From assembly GCA_014338185.1 (NCBI GenBank), contig QUBV01000016.1, positions 1-51,054 of the forward strand: DNA of 51,054 nt. The letters run 5' to 3'. Below, in pieces: positions 25,602-35,956 of this stretch (position 1 is the stretch's first letter; the number at the start of each line of letters is the position of its first letter). The notes below the pieces were generated by a model that searched no databases, was not told the origin of the DNA, and saw only the letters and a list, made by a program, of their open reading frames with translations. Source of the stretch: Lysobacterales bacterium. GTDB taxonomy: Bacteria > Pseudomonadota > Gammaproteobacteria > Xanthomonadales > Rhodanobacteraceae. Made by a program: the position numbers and the translations under genes.

Positions 25602-26951
25602 TCAATTGAGCGAGCGCGGCGCTGCGCTGCTGGCTGTCGCCGCGGTGTCCCATTCGATGCCTGCGGTGCGCGACGGCAGCAGCGCGCTCGCCGCTTCACT
25701 CAGGTACAGGTCGGCCACTGCGAGCAGGCGATTGTCGGCATCGAACAGCAGCGGCAGGCGTGCGCGCTGCCAAGGTGGCATGCCCGATTCCTGCAACAGG
25801 TCGCGCAGTTCGCGCGTGGGGCCGTCGCCGGTCAGGCGCAGGCTTTCGCCGCCGCGGCGGAAGCGGACCTTGAGCGGCGTCGCCAGGCGCGCCTGTGGCA
25901 GCGCGCCGCGCAGCCGCAGCACGCCCAGGTCGAGCGGCAGGCGCAGGTCGCTGCCGTCGAACTGGGCCTGCCAGTCCGGGGGTGGCAGCTGCAGCGGCGG
26001 CATCGCGTACAGCAGGTCGCGGTAGCGCCGCATCTCCACGCCGGGCCAGCGCACGCAGGGCTGGCGGTCCTCGCCGGCCTCGCTGAGCTGGCGCACCAGT
26101 TCGCTGGCCTGGTAATGGGTGGGTTCGGACAAGTCCAGCGCGCGCAGCCACAGTCGCAGCACCGGGTCGCGCAGCGCCGCGGGCAGGTCGAGCCAGCCGC
26201 GGAAGCGCAGTGTGGCCGGATCGTGGCCGCGCAGCAGGTCGAGCATGCGCCGCGCGTGGTCGTCGATGAACTCGGCCGCGTTGCGCGCCCAGGCCGCGCT
26301 TTGCGCGATGCTCGCGGCGGCCTCAGGCCAACGCGCGGTGATGCGTGGCAGCACCTGCGTGCGCAGGTAGCTGCGATCGATGTTGCTGTCCTCGTTGCCG
26401 GGATCGGCCAGCCAGTCGAGCCGATGCGCGATCGCATACTGCTGCAACACGCTGCGCGGCAGGCCCAGCAGTGGTCGCCAGGCATGGCCGCGTCCGAGCC
26501 GGCGCATCGGCCGCATCGCGCCCAGGCCTTCGGGCCCGGCACCGCGCAGCAGCTTGAGCAGCACCGTTTCGGTCTGGTCGTCGCGGTGGTGGGCGAGCGC
26601 GACGAACTCGCCCGGCGACAGCAGTGTTTCGATCTGGGCATAGCGCGCCAGCCGCGCGCTCGCCTCCAGCCCGAGATCGGGCCTGCGCACCACATTGACG
26701 CGCCGTACGCACAGTTCGACCTTGAGCGAGCCCGCGAAGGCTTCGCAGTGGCGGGCCCACGCGGCGCTGTCCTCGTGGATGCCATGGTCGACGTGGACCG
26801 CACGCAGGCCGCGATCACGCGCGGCATCGCTGCAGGCCAGTGCATGCAGCAGGGTGGTCGAGTCCAGTCCGCCGCTGTAGGCGACGAGGATGGGGCCCGG
26901 CGGCAGCGCCTGCAGGGCGGCGTCGATGACTTCGCGCAGCCGCTGCGTCAC
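25602..26951 (-). CDS. tilS: tRNA(Ile)-lysidine synthase
   Basis: TilS attaches lysine to C34 of the CAU-anticodon isoleucine tRNA so that it reads AUA; it is essential in most bacteria. The 449-residue protein has PP-loop SGGLDST (26-32), VDHGI, LAHHRDDQTET, the LADPGNED motif and a C-terminal domain of the E. coli type (RGGESLRLTGDGPTRELRDLLQESGMPPWQRARLPLLF). It is of full length, 33 bases before xseB in the same unit. Confidence 0.96.
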   Translation of the reverse strand: MTQRLREVIDAALQALPPGPILVAYSGGLDSTTLLHALACSDAARDRGLRAVHVDHGIHEDSAAWARHCEAFAGSLKVELCVRRVNVVRRPDLGLEASARLARYAQIETLLSPGEFVALAHHRDDQTETVLLKLLRGAGPEGLGAMRPMRRLGRGHAWRPLLGLPRSVLQQYAIAHRLDWLADPGNEDSNIDRSYLRTQVLPRITARWPEAAASIAQSAAWARNAAEFIDDHARRMLDLLRGHDPATLRFRGWLDLPAALRDPVLRLWLRALDLSEPTHYQASELVRQLSEAGEDRQPCVRWPGVEMRRYRDLLYAMPPLQLPPPDWQAQFDGSDLRLPLDLGVLRLRGALPQARLATPLKVRFRRGGESLRLTGDGPTRELRDLLQESGMPPWQRARLPLLFDADNRLLAVADLYLSEAASALLPSRTAGIEWDTAATASSAAPRSLN

Positions 26952-27009
26952 GCGCGGCGATCCGCGGCGCGCCTTCGCCGTTGCCGGCAGGTCGCGGCCG
27001 TGGGGACGT

Positions 27010-28032
27010 TCAGTTCCACGAGCACACGACCTTGCCGCAGTTGCCCGAATCCATGAGGTCGAAGCCCTTCTGGAAGTCGTCGATGTGGATCTGGTGGGTG
27101 AGCGCCTTCTGCAGCGGGAATCCGGTGAGCACCATCTGCGTCATCTTGTACCAGGTCTCGTACATGCGGCGGCCGTAGATGCCATGCAGCGTGAGTCCCT
27201 TGAAGATGACCTTGTCCCAATCGATGCCGGAGCCGTTGGGCAGGATGCCCAGTAGCGCGACCTTGCCGCCGTGGTACATCACATCGAGCATGTCGGCGAA
27301 CGCGCGCGGGTTGCCGCTCATCTCCAGTGCGACATCGAAACCTTCCATGTGCAGGTCGCGCACCACATCCTTGAGCGACTGCTTGGAGACGTTGACCACG
27401 CGCGTGGCACCCATGTCGGCGGCGAGCTTGAGGCGGTAGTCGTTGACGTCGGTGACGACCACGTTGCGCGCGCCCACGTGCTTGCAGATGCCGGCGGCGA
27501 TGATGCCGATCGGGCCGGCCCCGGTGATGAGCACGTCCTCGCCGATCACGTCGAACTCGAGCGCGCAGTGCGCGGCGTTGCCGTAGGGGTCGAAGAACGC
27601 GGCCAGCTCGCTCGGGATCTGGTCCGGAATCGGCCACAGGTTGGAGGCGGGCATCGCTATGTACTCGGCAAATGCGCCATTGCGGTTGACGCCGATGCCG
27701 ACCGTGTGCGGGCACAGGTGCTGCTTGCCGGCGCGGCAGTTGCGGCACACGCCGCACACGATGTGACCCTCGGCCGACACGCGTTGGCCCGGTTCGTAGC
27801 CGCGCACGCCCGCGCCGATCTCGACGATGCGGCCCACGAACTCGTGGCCGATCACGAGGCCGGGCTTGATCACGCGCTGCGACCATTCGTCCCACTTGTA
27901 GATGTGCAGGTCGGTGCCGCAGATCGCGGTTTTTTCCAGTTTGACCAGGACTTCGTTCGGGCCGATCTCGGGGACCGGCACCTGTTCCATCCAGATCCCG
28001 CGCGCGGCCTCGCGCTTGACCAGGGCTTTCAT
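27010..28032 (-). CDS. tdh: L-threonine 3-dehydrogenase
   Basis: Tdh oxidises threonine to 2-amino-3-ketobutyrate with NAD. Starting at MKALVK (28032) gives 340 residues and places every key residue at E. coli numbering: catalytic-Zn ligands Cys38, His63 and Glu64, Thr40/His43, and structural-Zn Cys93, 96, 99 and 107. The Rossmann motif GAGPIGI follows. ATGs three and twelve bases upstream ([10 protein letters not shown]) are possible. The usual partner kbl is not adjacent. A TATACT -10 lies upstream. Confidence 0.96.
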   Translation of the reverse strand: MKALVKREAARGIWMEQVPVPEIGPNEVLVKLEKTAICGTDLHIYKWDEWSQRVIKPGLVIGHEFVGRIVEIGAGVRGYEPGQRVSAEGHIVCGVCRNCRAGKQHLCPHTVGIGVNRNGAFAEYIAMPASNLWPIPDQIPSELAAFFDPYGNAAHCALEFDVIGEDVLITGAGPIGIIAAGICKHVGARNVVVTDVNDYRLKLAADMGATRVVNVSKQSLKDVVRDLHMEGFDVALEMSGNPRAFADMLDVMYHGGKVALLGILPNGSGIDWDKVIFKGLTLHGIYGRRMYETWYKMTQMVLTGFPLQKALTHQIHIDDFQKGFDLMDSGNCGKVVCSWN

Positions 28033-28072
28033 CATCTGCGGCATGGGGTGGCTGGGTCCGCCGGAAAGCCCA

Positions 28073-28078
28073 AGTATA
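28073..28078 (-). promoter_or_regulatory. Putative -10 of tdh
   Basis: TATACT on the minus strand (five of six matches), 40 bases before the start at 28032, preceded by a GC-rich region. A poor -35 only. Confidence 0.4.
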
Positions 28079-28213
28079 CGTCGCGCCAGGCCGCCTGATG
28101 ACGCCTGCGGCGGCCATCGGCAGCAAATGTCATGAGCCGGGCGCTTGTATGTGGCGCAGGCACGCGGGACACTAATGGGCGCCGGCGAGGGGCCCGGCAG
28201 GGGAGTGGGCCGG

Positions 28214-28726
28214 ATGTTCGGATTCCTGAAGCGACTGTTTGCGGGCAAGCCGAAGAACAGCTTCGATGGTGCGCGCCGCCAGCATCAGCGCGTCAATGCG
28301 CGCAGCGGCATGCGCGTGCTCGTGGTCGACGACTCGACCACGATCGTGGCCACGCTGCGCCGGATGCTCGAACAGAACGGTTACGAGGTGCTCGAGGCGC
28401 TCAACGGCGAGAAGGGCGTGGAGATCGCCACCGCCGATCCACCCGACCTGATCTTCCTCGACATCATCCTGCCCGGGATCAACGGCTTCGCGGCGCTGCG
28501 CCAGTTGCGGCGCAACGCGGCCACGCGCGAGGTGCCGGTGATCATGATGAGCGGCAACGAGCAGGCGACCGAGCAGTTCTACGCGCAGCGCATCGGCGCC
28601 GACGACTTCATGAAGAAGCCGTTCTCGCGCGCCGAGGTGTTCTCGCGCATCGAGAAGCTGCTCGACATCTCGCTGATGCCGCGGCGCCGCCAGCACGTGG
28701 CGGCCGACGCGCGCTCCACGGCCTGA
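28214..28726 (+). CDS. CheY-like response regulator (PilG/PilH type)
   Basis: The 170-residue protein is a single receiver domain with an extra basic N-terminus ([16 protein letters not shown]...). Receiver landmarks are VVDDST, phospho-acceptor Asp in [16 protein letters not shown] (Ser at the switch Thr position) and KKPFS. There is no output domain, so it acts by protein contact, as PilG/PilH/CheY do. The 34-residue extension is unusual and could anchor it. ATG 28214 was chosen over an upstream in-frame ATG because the extension before it is Gly-rich and out of pattern. No kinase gene is adjacent. Confidence 0.85.
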   Translation: MFGFLKRLFAGKPKNSFDGARRQHQRVNARSGMRVLVVDDSTTIVATLRRMLEQNGYEVLEALNGEKGVEIATADPPDLIFLDIILPGINGFAALRQLRRNAATREVPVIMMSGNEQATEQFYAQRIGADDFMKKPFSRAEVFSRIEKLLDISLMPRRRQHVAADARSTA

Positions 28727-28816
28727 AGCGCGCGCATCCGTCCGCGCGTGGCGGCCGCGCGAGGGCGCCACCCGTTGCCGCTTGACCACGCCGTGGCGCG
28801 CGGCTGCAATGGGCTG

Positions 28817-29785
28817 ATGCACGGCGCCGATCGACGCCCACCCGCAATCTTCCTCATGGGGCCGACCGCGAGCGGCAAGACCGCGCTCGCGTGCGAGCTG
28901 GCCGGCCGCTTCGCGCTCGGACTGGTCAGTGTCGATTCCGCGCTGGTCTACCGTGGCCTCGACATCGGTGCGGCCAAGCCCGACCCGGACACGCTTGCGC
29001 GCCATCCACACCGCCTCGTCGACATCCGCGAACCGACCCAGCCGTATTCGGCCGCGGACTTCCGCGCCGACGCGCTCGTGGCGATGCGCGAGATCACGGC
29101 CGCCGGGCGCATTCCGCTGCTGGTCGGTGGCACCGGGCTGTACTTCCGCGCCTTGGCGCAAGGCCTGTCGGCGTTGCCCGAGGCGGCGCCGCAGGTACGC
29201 GCCGGGCTGGCCGACGAGGCCGCGCGCGTGGGTTGGCCGGCGCTGCACGCGCGGCTGACCGCGCTCGACCCGGCAGCGGCAGCACGCATCAAGCCGGGTG
29301 ATGCCCAGCGCATCCAGCGTGCGCTGGAGATCATCCAGCTCACGGGCCAGGCCCTGTCGCAGCTGCATGGTGCGACGCTGGCGCGGCCACCGTGGCGCAT
29401 CCTCAAGCTGGCGCTGGTGCCGACCGTGCGGGCCGGCCTGCACGCGCGCATCGCGGCGCGCGTGGACGCGATGCTCGCCGCGGGCCTGCGCGATGAGCTG
29501 GTCCGGCTGCGCGCGCTCGCGGGCTGGGACGCGCAGTTGCCGGCGATGCGCGCGGTGGGCTATCGCCAGGCCTGGGGCTGGCTTGCAGGCGAGTACGACC
29601 AGTGCGGGTACCGCGAGCGCGCGGTGGCGGCGACGCGCCAGCTCGCCAAGCGCCAGCTCACCTGGCTGCGTGGTGAGCTGGACGCACAACGGCTCGACCC
29701 GGATGCGGGCGCGGTGACCGCGCGCGCGAGCGCCCTGGTCCAACGCTTCCTCGGGTCGTGGCACGCCGCGGGTCACGAATCGTGA
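28817..29785 (+). CDS. miaA: tRNA dimethylallyltransferase
   Basis: MiaA prenylates A37 of tRNAs reading UNN codons. The start at 28817 ([24 protein letters not shown]) places the P-loop GPTASGKT at 15-22. Further motifs are [43 protein letters not shown] and AVGYRQAW. The 322 residues are of normal length. It is followed by hfq and the hfl genes in the classic superoperon order. Confidence 0.95.
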   Translation: MHGADRRPPAIFLMGPTASGKTALACELAGRFALGLVSVDSALVYRGLDIGAAKPDPDTLARHPHRLVDIREPTQPYSAADFRADALVAMREITAAGRIPLLVGGTGLYFRALAQGLSALPEAAPQVRAGLADEAARVGWPALHARLTALDPAAAARIKPGDAQRIQRALEIIQLTGQALSQLHGATLARPPWRILKLALVPTVRAGLHARIAARVDAMLAAGLRDELVRLRALAGWDAQLPAMRAVGYRQAWGWLAGEYDQCGYRERAVAATRQLAKRQLTWLRGELDAQRLDPDAGAVTARASALVQRFLGSWHAAGHES

Positions 29786-29952
29786 TCGGCATCATTTCTC
29801 TTTGCACGGGCAAACGCTTAAGATCGGTCGCGCGAGTTTGGAACCGGGCGTGCCGCACCACTCGGGGCAGGGTGGCGTGGAATCCTCGGGGCAACGCGGT
29901 GCACACGCGATTTGGCCGGTTCCGGGGTGAATCCAATCGGAGAAGAAGACTC

Positions 29953-30228
29953 ATGTCCAAGGGGCAATCGTTGCAGGATCCGTTCTTGAATGCGCTGCGC
30001 CGCGAGCGTGTGCCGGTGTCGATCTACCTGGTCAATGGCATCAAGTTGCAAGGCACGGTCGAGTCGTTCGACCAGTTCGTGGTGCTGTTGCGCAACACGG
30101 TGAGCCAGATGGTGTACAAGCACGCGATCTCGACCATCGTGCCCACGCGCAACGTGCGCATGGGCACCAACGAGGGCACGCCGGGCGCGCATGCGGGCGA
30201 AGCCGCGGGCGCGAGCAACGAGGCTTGA
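29953..30228 (+). CDS. hfq: RNA chaperone Hfq
   Basis: Hfq is the hexameric Sm-like protein that pairs small RNAs with mRNAs. The start at 29953 has GGAGAAG upstream. The 91-residue product has the Sm1 core [29 protein letters not shown], Sm2 with [10 protein letters not shown], and a short Ala/Gly-rich tail. It lies in the usual place after miaA, and the 167-base gap can hold its own promoter. Confidence 0.97.
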   Translation: MSKGQSLQDPFLNALRRERVPVSIYLVNGIKLQGTVESFDQFVVLLRNTVSQMVYKHAISTIVPTRNVRMGTNEGTPGAHAGEAAGASNEA

Positions 30229-30452
30229 GGATTGCGGCGGGTTGGGCGTGGACCGCGCATCGGGCATGGCCCGTGCCGCTCGCATGCGGATGCCTGATCC
30301 GGCGGGCACATCCAGGCCCGACGCGCGGGCACGAGGCACCACGCCACGGCCGGCACGCGGGTGTCCGCGGTGGCACGGTCGGCGCAGCACGAGCTTGAAA
30401 CCGCATGCCGGCGGCCGCATACAGCCGTGGTCCGATTGACGGGTGAACGGCG

Positions 30453-31832
30453 CTGTTCGAACGGTCCAAAAAGGGTGAGCGGGCGCTGCTGCTGCAGCCA
30501 CAGCTGGCGGGGCGGTCCGATCCGCAGGCGCTGGAGGAGTTTGCCGAGCTCGCGCGCTCGGCCGGCGCGACCGTCGCCGGCCACCTGCTCGCGCGCGTGG
30601 AGCGGGCCAATCCGCGCTATTTCGTCGGCAGCGGCAAGGCCGAGGAGTTGCGTGAACGCAGGCACGCGCTCGACGCCGACCTCATCCTCGTCAACCACGC
30701 GCTCAGCCCGGTGCAGGAGCGCAACCTCGAGGCGCTGACCCAGTGCCGCGTGGTCGATCGTACCGGCCTCATCCTCGACATCTTCGCCCAGCGCGCGCGC
30801 TCGCACGAAGGCAAGCTGCAGGTCGAGCTGGCCCAGCTCAGGCACATGGCCACGCGCCTCGTGCGCGGCTGGACCCACCTCGAGCGCCAGCGCGGCGGCT
30901 CGATCGGCCTGCGCGGCCCGGGCGAGACCCAGCTGGAACTCGACCGGCGCCTGCTCGGCGAGCGCGTCAAGCAGCTGCAGAAGCGCCTCGACAAGGTCGA
31001 GACCCAGCGTGCCACCGCGCGGCGGGCGCGCCAGCGCAACGCGCTGCCCGTGGTGGCGCTGGTGGGTTACACCAACGCGGGCAAGTCCACGCTGTTCAAC
31101 CGCCTGACCGGCGCGCAGGTGTACGCGGCCGACCAGTTGTTTGCGACGCTCGATCCGACCCTGCGCCGGCTCGACGGCCTCGACTGCGGTCCGCTGCTGC
31201 TGGCCGATACGGTGGGCTTCATCCGCGACCTGCCGCATGACCTCGTGGCGGCATTTCGGGCCACGCTGGCCGAGGCGCGCGAGGCCGACCTGTTGCTGCA
31301 CGTGGTGGATGCCGCCGATCCCGAGCGCGCCGAACGCATCGCCGATGTCGAACGTGTGCTGGCCGAAATCGGTGCCGCCGAGGTGCCGCAGGTGCTGGTG
31401 TTCAACAAGATCGACCTGCTGCCCGACCAGGCGGCCGGCGACGGCGCGATGGGATCCGGCACCGCACCGTCGACGTATCGGCTGGATCAGCTCGAGGGCG
31501 GACAGCTGCTGCGGGCGTGGGTGTCGGCGCATACCGGGGCGGGCCTGGACGGGTTGCGCCGCGCGATCGCGCAGCAGCTCGGCAGCGAGCGCGTGCGCGT
31601 CGACCTGCTGTTGCCGCCCCGCGCCGGGCGTCTGCGCGCGCGCCTGCACGCGCAGGGCCTGGTCGCACGCGAGCGCAGCAGCGAGCAGGGCTGGCACGTG
31701 CACATCGACGCGCCGCGCGCGCTGGTGGAACCGCTGTTCGGCATGCCCGACGGCGATGGCTCGTGGTTGCGCGAGCACTTGCTTGCCGCCATGCGAGGGG
31801 CTACCTACAATCCCGTGGCAAGCGCGTCCTGA
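30453..31832 (+). CDS. hflX: GTPase HflX, with a non-canonical CTG start
   Basis: HflX is a ribosome-splitting GTPase. The family N-terminus (FERSKKGERALLLQP...) is encoded from 30453, but the frame has a TGA at 30444-30446 and no ATG, GTG or TTG until GTG at 30597. CTG at 30453 is at the position of the family's Met, and GGGTGA lies six bases before it, so a CTG start giving 459 residues is the best model. Starting at 30597 would lose 48 conserved residues. The remaining motifs are intact: RGPGETQLELDRR, G1 GYTNAGKS (about 203-211), TVGFIRDLP and NKIDL. Confidence 0.85.
   Translation: MFERSKKGERALLLQPQLAGRSDPQALEEFAELARSAGATVAGHLLARVERANPRYFVGSGKAEELRERRHALDADLILVNHALSPVQERNLEALTQCRVVDRTGLILDIFAQRARSHEGKLQVELAQLRHMATRLVRGWTHLERQRGGSIGLRGPGETQLELDRRLLGERVKQLQKRLDKVETQRATARRARQRNALPVVALVGYTNAGKSTLFNRLTGAQVYAADQLFATLDPTLRRLDGLDCGPLLLADTVGFIRDLPHDLVAAFRATLAEAREADLLLHVVDAADPERAERIADVERVLAEIGAAEVPQVLVFNKIDLLPDQAAGDGAMGSGTAPSTYRLDQLEGGQLLRAWVSAHTGAGLDGLRRAIAQQLGSERVRVDLLLPPRAGRLRARLHAQGLVARERSSEQGWHVHIDAPRALVEPLFGMPDGDGSWLREHLLAAMRGATYNPVASAS
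31806..31811 (+). promoter_or_regulatory. Possible internal -10 before hflK
   Basis: TACAAT, near the 3' end of hflX and 132 bases before hflK, matches five of six positions. It could supplement readthrough from upstream. No clear -35. Confidence 0.25.
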
Positions 31833-31943
31833 AGCTCGACCCATGCACCGCGGCCGCGCCGATGCGCTCGCGTCCGTATTGATCTCACTGGCGTTGCGGC
31901 TGGCGACATGGCGTCGCCCGCGCTCGCGCGACAAGGCACGAAG

Positions 31944-33002
31944 ATGGCTTGGAACGAACCCGGCAGCGGCAAACAGCGCGATCCATGGAAGGATGGCGGC
32001 GGCGGTGGCTCTTCGCCCGACTTTGACGCGTGGCTGCGCAAGTTGCGTGACACCTTCAGGCGCATGTTTGGCGGCGGCAGCGGCGGCGGCATCGGCGTCG
32101 CGCTGCTCGGCGTGGTGCTGGCGTGGGTCGCCTTCGACAGCGTGATGCGCGTGAACGCGGGCGACACCGGGGTGGTGCTGCGCTTCGGCCGTATCGCGCG
32201 GCTCGCCCCGCCGGGACTCGGCTTCAAGTTTCCGCGCCCGATCGAGACCGTCACCAAGGTCAATACCGGCAAGACGCTGCAGACCAGCGACCAGGTGCGC
32301 ATGCTTACGCGCGACGAGAACATCGTGCTGGTCGATTTCTACGTGCAGTACCGCATTTCCGACGCGCGCCAGTTCCTGTTCGACGTCAAGGACCCCAACG
32401 AGACACTCGGCCAGGCCGCCGAGAGCGCGGTGCGCTCGGTGGTCGGCAGCAACGACATGGACGCGATCCTCACCGGCCAGCGCAACGAACTGGTGGCCAA
32501 GGCGCGAGACGTGCTGCAGGGCACGCTCGAACAGTACCGCACCGGCCTCGTGCTGATCGACCTCAACATCCAGAACGTGCGCCCGCCGGCCGAGGTCAAG
32601 GACGCGTTCGACGATGCGAGCCGCGCGTTGCAGGACAAGTCGCGCCTGGAGGAGGACGCGCGTGCCGAAGCCAGCCGCATCGTGCCCGAGGCGCGCGGCG
32701 AGGCGGCCGAGATCCGTGCCCGTGCCGAAGGCGACAAGAGCGAGCGCATAGCGCGCGCGCAAGGTGACGCGCAACGCTTCAACCTCGTCGAGGCGCAGTA
32801 TCGCGCGGCGCCGGAGATCACCCGCAAACGCCTGTACATCGAGACCATGCAGGAAGTCCTGCGCGACACGCCCAAGATCATCGACGGCAGCGGCGGCAAG
32901 AACCTGCTCAACCTGCCGCCCCCACTGCAGGCGCCACCGACCAAGCCCACCACGCTGGGCGCCACCGTGATCACGCCGGACACCGGCAAGGCAGGCAACT
33001 GA
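31944..33002 (+). CDS. hflK: FtsH-modulating membrane protein HflK
   Basis: HflK and HflC form a large periplasmic cage around the FtsH protease and tune membrane-protein degradation. The start at 31944 (MAWNEPGSGKQRDPW) is typical; the frame extends upstream without support. The 352-residue protein has a Gly-rich cytoplasmic N-terminus, one transmembrane helix (GIGVALLGVVLAWVAFD), an SPFH domain (GVVLRFGRIARLAPPGLGFK), and a long charged helix (DASRALQDKSRLEEDARAEASRIVP...). Its stop overlaps the hflC start by one base. Confidence 0.95.
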   Translation: MAWNEPGSGKQRDPWKDGGGGGSSPDFDAWLRKLRDTFRRMFGGGSGGGIGVALLGVVLAWVAFDSVMRVNAGDTGVVLRFGRIARLAPPGLGFKFPRPIETVTKVNTGKTLQTSDQVRMLTRDENIVLVDFYVQYRISDARQFLFDVKDPNETLGQAAESAVRSVVGSNDMDAILTGQRNELVAKARDVLQGTLEQYRTGLVLIDLNIQNVRPPAEVKDAFDDASRALQDKSRLEEDARAEASRIVPEARGEAAEIRARAEGDKSERIARAQGDAQRFNLVEAQYRAAPEITRKRLYIETMQEVLRDTPKIIDGSGGKNLLNLPPPLQAPPTKPTTLGATVITPDTGKAGN

Positions 33003-33862
33003 TGCGCAACACACTGCTTGCGGTCGTCGCGATCGCACTGTTCCTGGTGGGCAATTCGGCCTATGTGGTGACCGAAGCGCAGACCGCGATCCTGTTGCAG
33101 TTCGGGCGCATCGTGCGTACTGACATCGCGCCGGGCCTGCATTGGCGCATCCCGTTCATGCAGCAACCCAAGCGCTTCGACAAGCGCCTGTTGAGCTTCG
33201 ACTCGCAGCCCGAGCGCTCGCTGACCGCCGAGAAGAAGGACGTCACCATCGACTTCTTCGTCAAGTGGCGCATCATCGATGCCGCGCGCTACTACGTGGC
33301 TGCCGCCGGCGACGAGCTGCAGGCGCGCGACCGCATCGCGCCCAAGGTCAAGGAAGGGCTGCGTCGCGCGGTCAACACGCGCACGCTGCAGGAACTGGTG
33401 GCCGGCGGGCGCGTCGACCTCACCAAGGAACTCGTGGCCGACGCCAACAAGGGCACCCAGGAGCTGGGCATCGAGATCGTCGACCTGCGCATCAAGCGCA
33501 TCGACCTGCCCGAGGACGGTACCGTGATCGGCTCGGTCTACGAGCGCATGAAGGCCGAGCGCAAGAAGGTCGCCTCGCAACTGCGAGCCGAGGGCGAGGA
33601 ACTTGCGCGCACGATCCGCGCCGACGCGCAGCGGCAGGTGCAGGTGATCAAGGCCGAAGCCATGCGCGATGCCGAAAAGACCCGCGGCGAGGGCGATGCC
33701 ACGGCCTCGCAAACCTATGCCGCGGCCTACGGGCGCAACCCCGAGTTCTACGCGTTCTATCGCAGCCTGGAGGCCTATCGCGACGTGTTCGGTGCCGACA
33801 ACGCGACCCTCGTGCTCGACCCCAGGTCCGAGTTTCTGCATTACCTGCAGGACAGCAAGTGA
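33002..33862 (+). CDS. hflC: FtsH-modulating membrane protein HflC
   Basis: Partner of HflK. The 286-residue protein begins with one transmembrane helix (MRNTLLAVVAIALFLVGNSAYVV), then an SPFH domain (AILLQFGRIVRTDIAPGLHWRIPFM) and a long coiled-coil with the family sequence RMKAERKKVASQLRAEGEE. It ends near a hydrophobic FYRSLEAYRDVF stretch and DPRSEFLHYL, as usual. TGATG overlap with hflK implies coupled translation and equal amounts. It is followed by a hairpin terminator, then purA. Confidence 0.95.
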   Translation: MRNTLLAVVAIALFLVGNSAYVVTEAQTAILLQFGRIVRTDIAPGLHWRIPFMQQPKRFDKRLLSFDSQPERSLTAEKKDVTIDFFVKWRIIDAARYYVAAAGDELQARDRIAPKVKEGLRRAVNTRTLQELVAGGRVDLTKELVADANKGTQELGIEIVDLRIKRIDLPEDGTVIGSVYERMKAERKKVASQLRAEGEELARTIRADAQRQVQVIKAEAMRDAEKTRGEGDATASQTYAAAYGRNPEFYAFYRSLEAYRDVFGADNATLVLDPRSEFLHYLQDSK

Positions 33863-33882
33863 GCGCCTGCACGCTGGCCTGA

Positions 33883-35379
<1,497 letters not shown>

Positions 35380-35395
35380 AACCCGCTCACGCGCG

Positions 35396-35956
35396 TCAGC
35401 GGCGCGCGTGCCAGCACCAGTGCCACGGTTCGTAGGCGATGCCGTGGCGATTGCCGCGCGGGTAGGACAGGGCAAAGCCGAAGCGGCGCGCATGGCGACG
35501 CAGCCACGCATAGGCGGGGGAGCGTTCGAACTCCTGCTCGAGCGCGGCGAAGCCCGGCGTGGTCAGGTCGAGTGCACGGCCACTGTGGTGTTCGCTGTAG
35601 CCGGGCGCGGCGCTGACCGCGAGGATCTCGTCGATGCCCAGGCCACGCTCGCGCTTGCGCACGAGGATGTCCAACTGGTAACGCGCCGAGCGGAATCCGG
35701 ACACCGGCTGCAAGCTGACGCCCTGGTCGCGTGCCGCCGCCTGCATGCGCAGCCAGGCCTGTGCCGCGCGTGGCGCAAGCCACTGTTCGCGACCGTGGAT
35801 GTCGGCTCCGATCGATGCGAGCCGGATCGGCTCGCGCACGAGGCGCAGGCCACGTCTGCGGCCGTAATCGCGCGGCACGCCCAGGGCGATGGCCTCGCGC
35901 ACGATCGCGGCGCGCTCGCGCGCATCGCAGCGTGGCGGCGCCGGACCGACCGTCAT
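35396..35956 (-). CDS. M15-family D-alanyl-D-alanine carboxypeptidase (VanY/LdcB-like)
   Basis: M15 peptidases trim D-Ala or similar residues from peptidoglycan stems. The 186-residue protein has the zinc motif SEHHSGRALDLTTPGF, the catalytic PVSGFRSARYQ, and the C-terminal YEPWHW. The start at 35956 overlaps the upstream gene's stop (ATGA), so it is translated with it. No signal peptide is visible (MTVGPAPPRCDARERAAIV...), unlike many exported members. It might act on cytoplasmic muropeptides or be exported another way. It converges with purA, only 16 bases apart. Confidence 0.82.
   Translation of the reverse strand: MTVGPAPPRCDARERAAIVREAIALGVPRDYGRRRGLRLVREPIRLASIGADIHGREQWLAPRAAQAWLRMQAAARDQGVSLQPVSGFRSARYQLDILVRKRERGLGIDEILAVSAAPGYSEHHSGRALDLTTPGFAALEQEFERSPAYAWLRRHARRFGFALSYPRGNRHGIAYEPWHWCWHARR

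Noticed and set aside
30024-33038. Open frame of about 1000 codons antisense to hfq-hflX-hflK
   Set aside because: Low-complexity shadow frame; the opposite strand holds well-known genes.
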